Below, one piece after another: positions 27,374 through 35,390 of a stretch of DNA of 40,197 nt (position 1 is its first letter; each line of letters begins with the position of its first letter). The DNA comes from Deltaproteobacteria bacterium (lineage in GTDB: Bacteria > Desulfobacterota > Binatia > UBA1149 > SPBQ01). The stretch covers positions 1 to 40,197 of the forward strand of contig JAJCZM010000026.1 of the NCBI GenBank assembly GCA_029262375.1. Direction: 5' to 3'. Under the pieces are notes generated by a model. It searched no databases. It had not been told where the DNA came from and saw nothing but the letters and a program-made list of their open reading frames with translations. The translations under genes and the position numbers were made by a program.

Positions 27374-27435
27374 ATACGCGGCTTTTCGCGTATTTCTCGA
27401 TGCGGCGGCCAAGCCGTATGCAGACGCGGCCGCCG
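27374..27435. other. Two hairpins downstream of the lipoprotein gene
   Basis: ATACGCG (27374-27380) pairs with CGCGTAT (27387-27393) around GCTTTT, and CGGCGGCC (27403-27410) pairs with GGCCGCCG (27428-27435). They lie 3' of the lipoprotein gene and 5' of the next minus gene, so they may end or attenuate transcription. Neither has a clear T tract. Confidence 0.4.
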
Positions 27436-27559
27436 GACGGCCCCCTTACGAGCAGGGACGAAAGCGGCGACACCCGACACGATCACATCTTCCGCGCCGC
27501 TCAGGAATCCACCGGATGGAACATCCACCAAGATTCCGGTCTACGAAACGATCCGGTAT

Positions 27560-28267
27560 TCAGCGCGAAAAGCTGTAACTCTCGACCGGCCTGCTTCGGT
27601 AGACGTTCGACAGCAATATCACCGAATACGCGTCGTCCTCGGTCAGTCCAACGGCCACAGCGTCTTCCGGCGACGCATCGGCAATCTCCAATGGTAGCTG
27701 CGCCTTGCCCTGCGAATCGACGACCGGCGGCGATACCGACAGACGACCGACGTAGGTAATGGTGCGCGGCGCCACCGTGAATCGCATGTCTACACGCGTG
27801 AGGATCTGACCGAATTCGAGCATGTACTGGTCGTCGTCGCGCTTGGAGATGCGAATCGTGTTCACGACGTAGTCTCCTTCGCCAAGCTTGGCAACGAAAC
27901 GGCAGAGTCCATCGGGACGGCAATCTGCCTTCCAACGACGCTCCTGGTCAACGACGCCGCGCCTGTCCACACCGAAGATGATCAACGAGTACGCGGCGTC
28001 GTTGCCGGCGCCGGGGATCGAGTAGTCCATTCCGCCCCAGTTCTCGACGATATTCGCGGAGGGATCGACCGGGATCGCCAGCGATCCGAAAACGATGCCC
28101 TCCTCGTGATTCATCTCGCCGACGGCGGCAATGGACTCGGGCAAGGCAGTCTCTGGGAGCACAGCAGCGGCGACGAGCGCAGGTACGGCTACCAACACGC
28201 AGCCTGAACTGGACAGTGACAACGCTGCGACCAGCGCGACCGCGACAAGATTAGCGACTCGATTCAT
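27560..28267 (-). CDS. Predicted lipoprotein, unknown function
   Basis: A 235-residue protein beginning MNRVANLVAVALVAALSL with the lipobox SSSGC (C23), so it is probably lipidated. After a second hydrophobic stretch (about 24-36) comes a beta-rich domain of unknown family. It has an FGSLAIPV strand, a Cys pair (ADCRPDGLC, about 115-122) and a C-terminal segment with the strand ITYVGRLSV. That last feature recalls DUF2846-like lipoproteins, but I cannot assign it. GGGAGA lies just before ATG 28267; the longer open frame to 28360 would bury the signal. Confidence 0.7.
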   Translation of the reverse strand: MNRVANLVAVALVAALSLSSSGCVLVAVPALVAAAVLPETALPESIAAVGEMNHEEGIVFGSLAIPVDPSANIVENWGGMDYSIPGAGNDAAYSLIIFGVDRRGVVDQERRWKADCRPDGLCRFVAKLGEGDYVVNTIRISKRDDDQYMLEFGQILTRVDMRFTVAPRTITYVGRLSVSPPVVDSQGKAQLPLEIADASPEDAVAVGLTEDDAYSVILLSNVYRSRPVESYSFSR

Positions 28268-28371
28268 TCCCGTCTCCCCGGCCCGCGCGTATGCAGATAG
28301 CACACGTCGCACACCAATCGCCGAGAAGTAGCCTCGACCCCGAGCCAAGTCACGGACCACGGCGTGAGAAA

Positions 28372-28908
28372 CTATTGGTAGATTTCACCCGAACGACGGA
28401 TCCACCCACCTGGACGGTCCCCATCGGGGTCGTGGTGCGTCCAGTGGATGACGCCGCCGCGCTCGTTGTACTCGTACTCGCCGCGGAAGGTGATCCGATC
28501 ACCGGAGCGTATGTCCGCCACTCGTGGAGCGAGATCGATGTTGTGAGCAACGAGTACGGTTTGGGAATCAGAGATGCGCACGATGAATCTTTGATGGCGC
28601 GAGCCCTCGTTGTCATCCGAGAGCACCTTCACGACCACTCCCTCGGCCTCTACGACAACGTCAGATCGCTTTGCCTGAAACGCCTTGACGATCATGGCCG
28701 TTCCCTTCGAGAGAGAGCTAGCCGTTGGACGCGCGCCCGAGCCGGACGCAGAGTCAGCGGCGGAATCAGACGGCGAATCAGAAAGAAGCTCCCGTATTGC
28801 ATCATTCGTCGCAAAGTCACTGCCGGAGTAGGCGGCCGCAGCGGCGGCGAGCAGCAAGACCGCGACCCGTAACAATCGTCGTGTATCGATCGCACAACCT
28901 CCGTGCAC
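28372..28908 (-). CDS. DUF3465 family exported protein
   Basis: A protein of up to 178 residues. A hydrophobic N-terminal helix (about 12-27) and a Ser/Asp/Ala-rich spacer (about 42-66) precede a complete DUF3465 domain (about 70-178). Its landmarks are GVVVKVLSDDNEGSRHQRF, VLVAHNIDLAPR and FRGEYEYNERGGVIHWTHHD, ending GGW...G.IYQ. The family is small, OB-fold-like and of unknown function. The start is uncertain. GTG 28908 is in frame, but the best ribosome site (GGAGGT) lies inside the first codons and points to an ATC or to an out-of-frame GTG. Confidence 0.85.
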   Translation of the reverse strand: MHGGCAIDTRRLLRVAVLLLAAAAAAYSGSDFATNDAIRELLSDSPSDSAADSASGSGARPTASSLSKGTAMIVKAFQAKRSDVVVEAEGVVVKVLSDDNEGSRHQRFIVRISDSQTVLVAHNIDLAPRVADIRSGDRITFRGEYEYNERGGVIHWTHHDPDGDRPGGWIRRSGEIYQ

Positions 28909-28926
28909 GCGCAGCTAAAGAAACAA

Positions 28927-28953
28927 CGCCTCGTGGCGGGGAGCCACGAGGCG
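28927..28953 (-). terminator. Strong terminator after the Cys-rich EGF protein gene
   Basis: CGCCTCGTGGC (28927-28937) pairs perfectly with GCCACGAGGCG (28943-28953) around a five-base loop. On the minus strand it is followed by TTGTTTCTTT, a good U tract. On + TCTTTT follows, so it could work in both directions. Confidence 0.88.
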
Positions 28954-29028
28954 TCTTTTCACTCTCAGCCGACGCGGAGAGAAGCATATGTCACATGTCG
29001 GTCGATTTTCGCAACCGCCATGCTTCGG

Positions 29029-31803
29029 TCAGATCTGGAGCTCACAGTTGTCGCCCACGAACCCCGGCGGGCACTGGCAGATCGGACCGCCGGCCGTATT
29101 GACGCACACTCTGCCGAGTGCACATAGCACAACGTCGCACGTGATCGGGATTGTCGTCGTCGTCACTGGTACCGTTGTCGTGGTGACAGGCACCGTCGTC
29201 GTCGTCACTGGAACCGTTGTCGTGGTGACAGGCACCGTCGTCGTTGTCACTGGAACCGTTGTCGTGGTGGCGGGGACGGTCGTCGTAGTCGCCGGAAACG
29301 TCGTGGTGGTCGAGGTCGCAACCGGTAAACTCGTCGTGCTCGTCGACGATGTCGAGGTCGATGTCGTCGTGGACGTGGACGTCGATGTGGTGGTCGTCGT
29401 CGAGCCCTTACACTGTTCCAGACCGAACGCGATGTTGTCGATTGCGCCCGATCCGTTCAGCGTCACGCGCAGCCTGTAGACACCAGCGTTCGCCGGTACG
29501 TACATGCGCGAGACGCTATTCTCGCCCAATCCGGCCGCCAACGTATGCGACAGGATCTCGCCATCGCCGACGTCGAACAGCATCACGCCGGGCGGATCCT
29601 CGTCCTCGTCGATATCGATGAAGTCAATCGACTTGATCGTCACCGGCGCAACTCCGTCGAAGAAGAAATCGACAGTAACGGTCTTGTCGTTGCCCTGCGC
29701 GCGCGGGGCGTCGACCAAGCCGTCGTCGGGATTCGCGTCCTTGAGTGTTCGCGTCACGATCAGCATCTCGCCCAGCTCGGCCGAGTTCTCACCGGCCTCA
29801 CCGGACTCTCCGCCAGCGCCGATCCCCGGTCCGGCGAAGTCTTGGTTCGGCGTCCCGAGGTTGTCCTGCCCAGCGGTGCAGCCACCGGGGCAGCTCGAGT
29901 CGAACGCAACCGCCGCATTGGTCGCTTCGTCGAACTGCACGAGGTTCGTACCTTTCACGCCGATTGGACCGTTGCCGTCGGCGGCGAACACACTCGAGAT
30001 GATTGCGCCCTCAGCAAAGTACTTGAACGTGATGACGTCCATGCACTCGATCTCACTGCACTCGTCATCGAATTCGTCACACGCCTGCCCCTTGGCACAC
30101 GGCAAAATCCCCGGAGCGCAGCTATACGGGGCGAGATTGTTGTTGGCCGCACCGGCGACCAGTAGGCCGTTCGAAATGCATCGTTCGGCACCGTTACAGA
30201 ACAGGCCGTCATCACAGTCGGCGTCTTCCATGCATTGCGCGCAGATCTCGAACTCTTCGACACAAACGCCGTCGTCCTCGCCCACGCCCTGGCATGGATC
30301 GTCGCCCGCTTCGCAGCTGCCTGCATTGCAGGTCTCGTTGCCGTTGCAGAAGAGTTCGTCGGCGCAATCAGCGTCAATCTCGCAGTCGTCGCAGGTATCT
30401 CCGTCTTCGTTGCAACTTTCGTCGTCGGCGCAAGGAGCGCTACCGCCTACACAATCGCCGGCGTTGCACACTTCGTCTCCGTTGCAGAAAAGATCATCAG
30501 CGCAGTGCTCGCTAGTCAGACACGACACGCACTTCGCCTGCCCACCGTCGCAGAACGGACCGTCGCTATCTCCATCGCAGTCGTCATTGACGACGCAAGG
30601 CACACAGGCGTCAGTATCTTCATTACATGGGCCGTCGCACGCAGGTTCATTCTCCTCGCACTCGCCTTCCAGGCACGATTCTTCGCCGTTGCAGAACAGG
30701 CCGTCGTCACAGTCTTCGTCGTACATGCACTCGGGCGCGGGCCGGCACTCGTTGAGTTCGAACGCGATGTCGTCGATTGCGCCGGATCCGAACAGGCTGA
30801 TTCGCACACGCAACACGCCTTCGTTCTCAGGTAGCTCGAAGGTAACGATCCCGTTCTCTCCGGTGGGAGCGGGCACTGGCACCAACAGGATTGATGAATC
30901 GGAGTCGTCGAACAGCTCGATGGTCGGCGGCTCTTCGTCGTCGTCAACATCGATCACGCGCAGCGAAAGTATCGATACCGGCCCGACATCACCGAAGTCG
31001 AAATCGATCATCACCGTCTTTCCGTTACCCTGCGGTCGCGGGTTGGTGATCACGCCGTCGCCGACCAGGCCCGATAGTGTTCGGGTGACGATCAGCATGT
31101 TGTTCTGTGCTGCGGAGTTCTCGTCGGGCATACCCGACTCGCCGCCCTCACCGACGCCCGGGCCCGCGAAAGTCTCGTTGGGCGTGCCGAGGTTGTCGAG
31201 CCCGCCGGAACATCCGTCCGGGCAGGACGTGTCGTAGATGGCCGCGGCGTTGGTTGATTCGGGGAAGGCTGTCAGGTTCGTACCTTTCACGCCGATGGGA
31301 CCGATACCGTCGGTACCGAACACCGCTTCGATCACTTCGCCCTCGGCGAAGCCCTCGAAATCGATGACATCGTCGCAGACCTCGTGAGGGTCGATGCACT
31401 GATCGAGTTCCTCATCGCACAGCACTACGGGGTAGCCTACCTTCGATTCTGCGCATGGCAGCGCCGGCCCTTCGAGGACTGCGCCCTTGAGCCAATCGTC
31501 GCAGATCGGGAAACACGGCGGCGGTCCGCCGTAGCAAACTCCGCCCTCGCAAACTTCATCGCCGTTGCAGAACAGGTCGTCGGCGCAGTCCACGTCCTCT
31601 ATGCACTCGGGAAGCGTCGTCGACGTCGTCACGGGAGCTAGGACGGTGGTCGTCGTGGGCTCGAGCGTGGTGGAGACTGGCAATGAAGTCGTCGTGGTCG
31701 GCCCGACGGTAGTCGTGGTGACTGCGGCCGAGACGACCGTGGCCATCAATAGTAAGGATGCCACTGCGGTCGGAATGCTGCGGATGGCTAGGGTCGCGTT
31801 CAT
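29029..31803 (-). CDS. Giant secreted Cys-rich protein with duplicated beta domain, Thr linkers and EGF end
   Basis: A 924-residue secreted protein. A signal peptide (about 1-26) leads into a Thr-rich linker (about 28-65) and Cys/Asp modules of the CADDLFCNGDEVC type. A beta domain (about 144-352) follows, marked by GPIGVKGTNL, CPDGCSGGLDNLGTPN, GPGVGEGGESG and a closing GSGAIDDIAFEL. Eight or so more Cys modules lead to a second copy of the same domain (about 589-798). A long VTTTTVP linker (about 800-885) ends in one EGF-like domain with six Cys (CDVVLC to GDNC). No enzyme motif is seen; an adhesion or structural role is inferred. I chose ATG 31803 because the signal follows directly. The upstream open extension is encoded by 9-bp repeats. 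Confidence 0.82.
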   Translation of the reverse strand: MNATLAIRSIPTAVASLLLMATVVSAAVTTTTVGPTTTTSLPVSTTLEPTTTTVLAPVTTSTTLPECIEDVDCADDLFCNGDEVCEGGVCYGGPPPCFPICDDWLKGAVLEGPALPCAESKVGYPVVLCDEELDQCIDPHEVCDDVIDFEGFAEGEVIEAVFGTDGIGPIGVKGTNLTAFPESTNAAAIYDTSCPDGCSGGLDNLGTPNETFAGPGVGEGGESGMPDENSAAQNNMLIVTRTLSGLVGDGVITNPRPQGNGKTVMIDFDFGDVGPVSILSLRVIDVDDDEEPPTIELFDDSDSSILLVPVPAPTGENGIVTFELPENEGVLRVRISLFGSGAIDDIAFELNECRPAPECMYDEDCDDGLFCNGEESCLEGECEENEPACDGPCNEDTDACVPCVVNDDCDGDSDGPFCDGGQAKCVSCLTSEHCADDLFCNGDEVCNAGDCVGGSAPCADDESCNEDGDTCDDCEIDADCADELFCNGNETCNAGSCEAGDDPCQGVGEDDGVCVEEFEICAQCMEDADCDDGLFCNGAERCISNGLLVAGAANNNLAPYSCAPGILPCAKGQACDEFDDECSEIECMDVITFKYFAEGAIISSVFAADGNGPIGVKGTNLVQFDEATNAAVAFDSSCPGGCTAGQDNLGTPNQDFAGPGIGAGGESGEAGENSAELGEMLIVTRTLKDANPDDGLVDAPRAQGNDKTVTVDFFFDGVAPVTIKSIDFIDIDEDEDPPGVMLFDVGDGEILSHTLAAGLGENSVSRMYVPANAGVYRLRVTLNGSGAIDNIAFGLEQCKGSTTTTTSTSTSTTTSTSTSSTSTTSLPVATSTTTTFPATTTTVPATTTTVPVTTTTVPVTTTTVPVTTTTVPVTTTTVPVTTTTIPITCDVVLCALGRVCVNTAGGPICQCPPGFVGDNCELQI
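29149..29320 (-). repeat. Thr-linker coding repeat (21-bp units, 42-bp superperiod)
   Basis: The VTTTTVP heptapeptide is repeated about seven times. Alternate DNA units differ at fixed third positions, giving a 42-bp superperiod. This pattern suggests expansion by duplicating pairs of units. Confidence 0.8.
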
Positions 31804-31818
31804 ATGGGGTCCCTCAAT

Positions 31819-31854
31819 TGGATCGTGTGGATCGTGTGGATCGTGTGGATCGTC
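31819..31854. repeat. 9-bp tandem repeats in the 5' leader of the EGF protein gene
   Basis: TGGATCGTG occurs three times in perfect tandem (31819-31845), followed by TGGATCGTC. The array starts 16 bp upstream of ATG 31803, so it lies in the leader of the minus-strand gene. Confidence 0.85.
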
Positions 31855-32068
31855 TCGATCGCGTCGAAATCGCGCGACCGTTTCTGAAGTCGTTTCTGTC
31901 GTACAGCCGTTCAACGGGGCTCACCGCTGATCTGCTGAGGGCAAAATCCGCAAGAAGCCGGGTTTCCAGCTCGCCGGATCTGCCGCCCGACCGGGTCGCG
32001 GAACGCCGGCAGAATACGGCGGACGACCGCCTCTCCGCCCCCCAACTCAGGGGGCAAAATGGCCTTCG

Positions 32069-32162
32069 GTGAGCAAATTTTGAACAATTGTGGACTGCCG
32101 TGCAACTGCGGCTCTCGGCGCGAAGCAGTGCAGGTGCAAGCAAAACTGGCTCATTTGCTCAC
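32069..32162. promoter_or_regulatory. 10-bp inverted repeat in the divergent control region
   Basis: GTGAGCAAAT (32069-32078) and ATTTGCTCAC (32153-32162) are perfect inverted copies with 74 bp between them. They could be paired operator half-sites or a long-range hairpin. Confidence 0.4.
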
Positions 32163-32437
32163 GGCAAGCTGACGTCGCGACAGCAGTTGGACAATCGCGA
32201 ACTTCCCGGATGACGGGGTGCCTGACTTCCCAATCAGCCTGGATATCTCTAAACTGACCTCTGCGACTCCAACTCCGCTCTCGCGCATCCACTCTCGGGC
32301 TATCGCCGCAAACTCGAGAGATGCGCTTGCATCGGGAACTCGCCCGCCGCGAGCCGCTCGAACGACATCTCTTCGTAGCCCCGGGGCGATAGCGCCGCAG
32401 ACAGTGCGAAGAAGACCATGAACATGAGGGTTCGCCT

Positions 32438-35383
32438 GTGACTCCTGAGCCTCTATCGCTTTTTCGCCATCACGCACATCGACCCGTCCGGACAGCCCAG
32501 CGAACACGACGCGTTGCGCCGCTGCTACTCGCGCTGTGCGCCTCGGCCGCCATGCCGGGCGCGGCGCACGCCGTAAACTGCGCAATCGCTCCTTTGCTCA
32601 CGCCGCAGAGCATCGCGTGCCCGGTCGGAACTTCCTGCTCGGTCCCCATCGACCTGACGACCGGCGGCGCCAACATTGCGGCGCTCGGCGGCACGCTCCT
32701 ACTCTCGCCCGGCCTCGACTGCACGGCCGACTGCGCGCTCGACGCCAGCGCACCGGCGGGCAGCTGCACAACCAGCGCCGCCACCTGCGTTTTCGCCACA
32801 TTCCCTTCGTCGCAACCGCCTTTCCCGACCATCGGCGACGGCAGCGCCATGTCGATCGACGTTGCGTGCACCGCGGCGGGACACAAGCTCTTGTCGATCC
32901 TCGATGTCGGCCTCGGCAGCCCCGACGGATTCCCCATCGAAGCTTGCGCGCTCGACGCCGTCGTTTCGTGTGAGGATCCGGCTTTGTGCAGCGGTGTCAG
33001 CTGCGACGACGAGAACCCCTGCACCGACGACTCCTGCGACGCCGCGACCGGCGACTGCATCTTCGCTCCTCTGCCGCCCGCTGGAGGCTGCGCCGACGCC
33101 GACAACGACGGCCTGGAAATAGGCGACGATCCCTGTCCCGTTGATCCAAGGAACTTCTGCTTCGGTACGGTCGCGGTAGACGCCGCTACCGGCAATGCGA
33201 TTCGTGTGAACGCGAACACCAGCACGTCCGAATGCGCGGGAGACAAGCTCGACTGCTCCGGCGTCATGTGGCACGGCGACTTCGGCTTTAATCAGTCCCC
33301 GAAATCCTCGACCTGCAACATCAACGGCGGCGGTGAGAGCTGTGTGATCAGCGGCATACCGGCGCTATTCGGTTGCGACGACGAGACGACGGAAGACCTG
33401 TTCCAGTGCGAACACAGTGATCGCAACCCGTCACCGGAACTCATCTACACATTCGACGTCCCGGACGGCGCCTATGTCGTCAACATGTTCTTCGCGAACA
33501 CCTACGACGGCTCGGAAAACATCGGCGACCGTACGTTCGATATCAAGGTGGAAGGCGAGCTGGCGTATTCAGCCTTCGATCAAGTCGAAGCAGCCGGTGC
33601 CAGTGCCAAAGCGGTCGTACGCGCTTATGTCGTCATCGTGGACGACGGCAACGGAATCGAGGTCGAGTTGGTCAACGGCCCGGCGAACAATCCTGCCATC
33701 AAGGCGATCGAGATCCTGAGTGCGTTTGCGGGCGGTACGACTACGACGACGACACTGCCGCCGTCGACAACGACCACACTACCGCCCAGCACGACGACCA
33801 CACTGCCGCCGAGCACCACGACCACGGTACCGCCGCCGACGACTACTACGACTACGACTACAACGACTTCGTCGACGACCACGACGACAATCCCCACGCC
33901 CGGCGATAACGACAACGACGGCCTCGAGAACGTCGATGATCCATGCCCCGCGGATCCATTGAATCGCTGCTTCGGATCGGTCGCTGTGGACGGGAACACC
34001 GGCAATACGATTCGTCTGAATGCGAATACTTCGACAGCGGAGTGTGCAGGCGACAAAACCGACTGCAACGGCGACCTGTGGCTCGCAGACTTCGGCTATA
34101 ACCAGTCGGCAAAAGCGTCGAGCTGCAATCTCGGCGGCGGCGGAGAAGCCTGCGTCATCTCAGGGATCACAGATATGTTTGGTTGCGACAGTGAGTCGAC
34201 GGAAGATCTGTTCCAGTGCGAACATGTCGACCGCAACCCTGCGCCAAACCTGATCTACGACTTCGACGTCCCGGCTGGGCTCTATGTCGTAAACCTATTG
34301 TTCGCCAACACCTACGACGGCAGCGCGAACGAAGGTGATCGCCTGACCGACATCGTTGTTGAAGGCGTGATCGCTTACCCGGCCTTCGACCAGGTGGCAG
34401 CCGCCGGCGCCAGCGGGCGCGCAGTCGTACGCTCGGTACTCGCGAACGTGAGCGGCGGTCTACAGATCGAGTTGGTCAACCGGCCGGAGAACAACCCTGC
34501 GATCAAGGCGATCGAGGTTTTGTCTGCGGGAGGCGGTGTAACGACTACAACGATAGAGCCGCCGAGCACGACGACAACGACGCTACCACCGACGACCACC
34601 ACGACATTGCCGCCCACGACCACGACGACGCTGCCGCCGACGACGACCACGACGCTGCCGCCGACGACGACCACGACATTGCCGCCCACGACCACCACGA
34701 CGATGAGTCCGGTGACGACTACCACCACGATTCCCACCGGCCCGGGCGATGACGACAACGACGGTCTCGAGAACGCGCAGGATCCGTGTCCGGGCGATGC
34801 GCGCAACGCATGCGCCGGACCGCTAGCAACCGATGGCACGAGCGGCCTCGACATCCGCATCAACGCCAATGTGTCGTCGAACGAATGCGGCGGTACCAAG
34901 ACCACGTGCAACGCCGAAACCTGGTACGCCGACTTCGGCTACAACCAAGCGCCCAAAGGCAGCGCCTGCAACCTCGGCGGCGGCGGCGAAGGTTGCGTAT
35001 TGAGCGGGATCACGGAGCTGTTCGGCTGCGAGAACGAGGAGACGGAAGACATCTTCCAGTGTGAGCACTCCGACAGAAAACCCGCGCCTCACCTGATCTA
35101 CTCGTTCGATGTTCCGAACGGCACGTACGTGATCAACTTGTATTTTGCCAACACGTACGACGGTACGCAGGGCGTAGGCGAGAGGACGATGGACATCTTC
35201 GCGGAGGGCGTGCTTGCTTACGACGATTTCGATCAAGTCGTGGCCGCCGGCGCCAGCGCACGCGTCGTCGTACGCTCGATGGTCGTCAATGTAACCGATT
35301 CGGATGGCCTGTCCTTCCATCTAGAGCGCGTGCAACAGGCACCCGCGGTAAAGGGTATCGAAGTCCGTTCCCTGTTGCCGTAG
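32438..35383 (+). CDS. Giant secreted protein: cohesin-like domain plus three malectin-like domains
   Basis: A 981-residue secreted protein. A signal (basic to 27, then a core ending GAAHA, about 46) leads into a domain (about 46-182) with a cohesin-like pattern: VPIDLTTGG, NIAALGGTLLLSPGL, SMSIDVAC-type strand (here AMSIDVAC), then LLSILDVGLGSPDG. A Cys module and a DADNDGLEIGDDPC calcium loop precede malectin-like domain 1 (about 238-431). Thr-Pro linkers separate it from domain 2 (about 510-698) and domain 3 (about 790-981). Each domain keeps TEDxFQCEHxDR, a YxFDVPxGxYVxNxxFANTYDG strand and FDQVxAAGAS. The GTG start is preceded by GAGGG. An aldo/keto reductase gene begins eight bp downstream. 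Confidence 0.82.
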   Translation: MTPEPLSLFRHHAHRPVRTAQRTRRVAPLLLALCASAAMPGAAHAVNCAIAPLLTPQSIACPVGTSCSVPIDLTTGGANIAALGGTLLLSPGLDCTADCALDASAPAGSCTTSAATCVFATFPSSQPPFPTIGDGSAMSIDVACTAAGHKLLSILDVGLGSPDGFPIEACALDAVVSCEDPALCSGVSCDDENPCTDDSCDAATGDCIFAPLPPAGGCADADNDGLEIGDDPCPVDPRNFCFGTVAVDAATGNAIRVNANTSTSECAGDKLDCSGVMWHGDFGFNQSPKSSTCNINGGGESCVISGIPALFGCDDETTEDLFQCEHSDRNPSPELIYTFDVPDGAYVVNMFFANTYDGSENIGDRTFDIKVEGELAYSAFDQVEAAGASAKAVVRAYVVIVDDGNGIEVELVNGPANNPAIKAIEILSAFAGGTTTTTTLPPSTTTTLPPSTTTTLPPSTTTTVPPPTTTTTTTTTTSSTTTTTIPTPGDNDNDGLENVDDPCPADPLNRCFGSVAVDGNTGNTIRLNANTSTAECAGDKTDCNGDLWLADFGYNQSAKASSCNLGGGGEACVISGITDMFGCDSESTEDLFQCEHVDRNPAPNLIYDFDVPAGLYVVNLLFANTYDGSANEGDRLTDIVVEGVIAYPAFDQVAAAGASGRAVVRSVLANVSGGLQIELVNRPENNPAIKAIEVLSAGGGVTTTTIEPPSTTTTTLPPTTTTTLPPTTTTTLPPTTTTTLPPTTTTTLPPTTTTTMSPVTTTTTIPTGPGDDDNDGLENAQDPCPGDARNACAGPLATDGTSGLDIRINANVSSNECGGTKTTCNAETWYADFGYNQAPKGSACNLGGGGEGCVLSGITELFGCENEETEDIFQCEHSDRKPAPHLIYSFDVPNGTYVINLYFANTYDGTQGVGERTMDIFAEGVLAYDDFDQVVAAGASARVVVRSMVVNVTDSDGLSFHLERVQQAPAVKGIEVRSLLP
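33737..33900 (+). repeat. Thr-Pro linker repeat 1
   Basis: Repeats of TTTTLPPS and TTTT encode a linker of about 55 residues between malectin-like domains 1 and 2. They are built from ACGAC-type triplets and 24-bp units. Confidence 0.75.
34545..34736 (+). repeat. Thr-Pro linker repeat 2
   Basis: Repeats of TTTTLPPT, about six near-identical 24-bp units, encode a linker of about 64 residues between malectin-like domains 2 and 3. Confidence 0.8.
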
Positions 35384-35390
35384 CCGCAGC

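Larger units (their letters stand above)
31804..32437. other. 634-bp gene-free region between two divergent secreted-protein genes
   Basis: No credible gene is visible; the short open frames are Arg-rich. The region should hold both divergent promoters. It contains a 9-bp tandem repeat next to the left gene, GGGCAAAAT twice (about 31940 and 32052), a relatively AT-rich patch around 32070-32095 and a 10-bp inverted repeat. The long spacing suggests more regulation than elsewhere in the window. Confidence 0.6.

Noticed and set aside
29504..31237. A 577-residue plus-strand open frame rich in Ser and Pro
   Set aside because: It lies antisense to the EGF-ended protein, whose domains and signal peptide are clear; the Ser richness mirrors Asp/Glu/Cys codons.
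32151..32585. A 144-residue minus-strand frame in the divergent control region
   Set aside because: It runs into the signal peptide region of the malectin gene, is Arg/Ala-rich and shows no motif or ribosome site.
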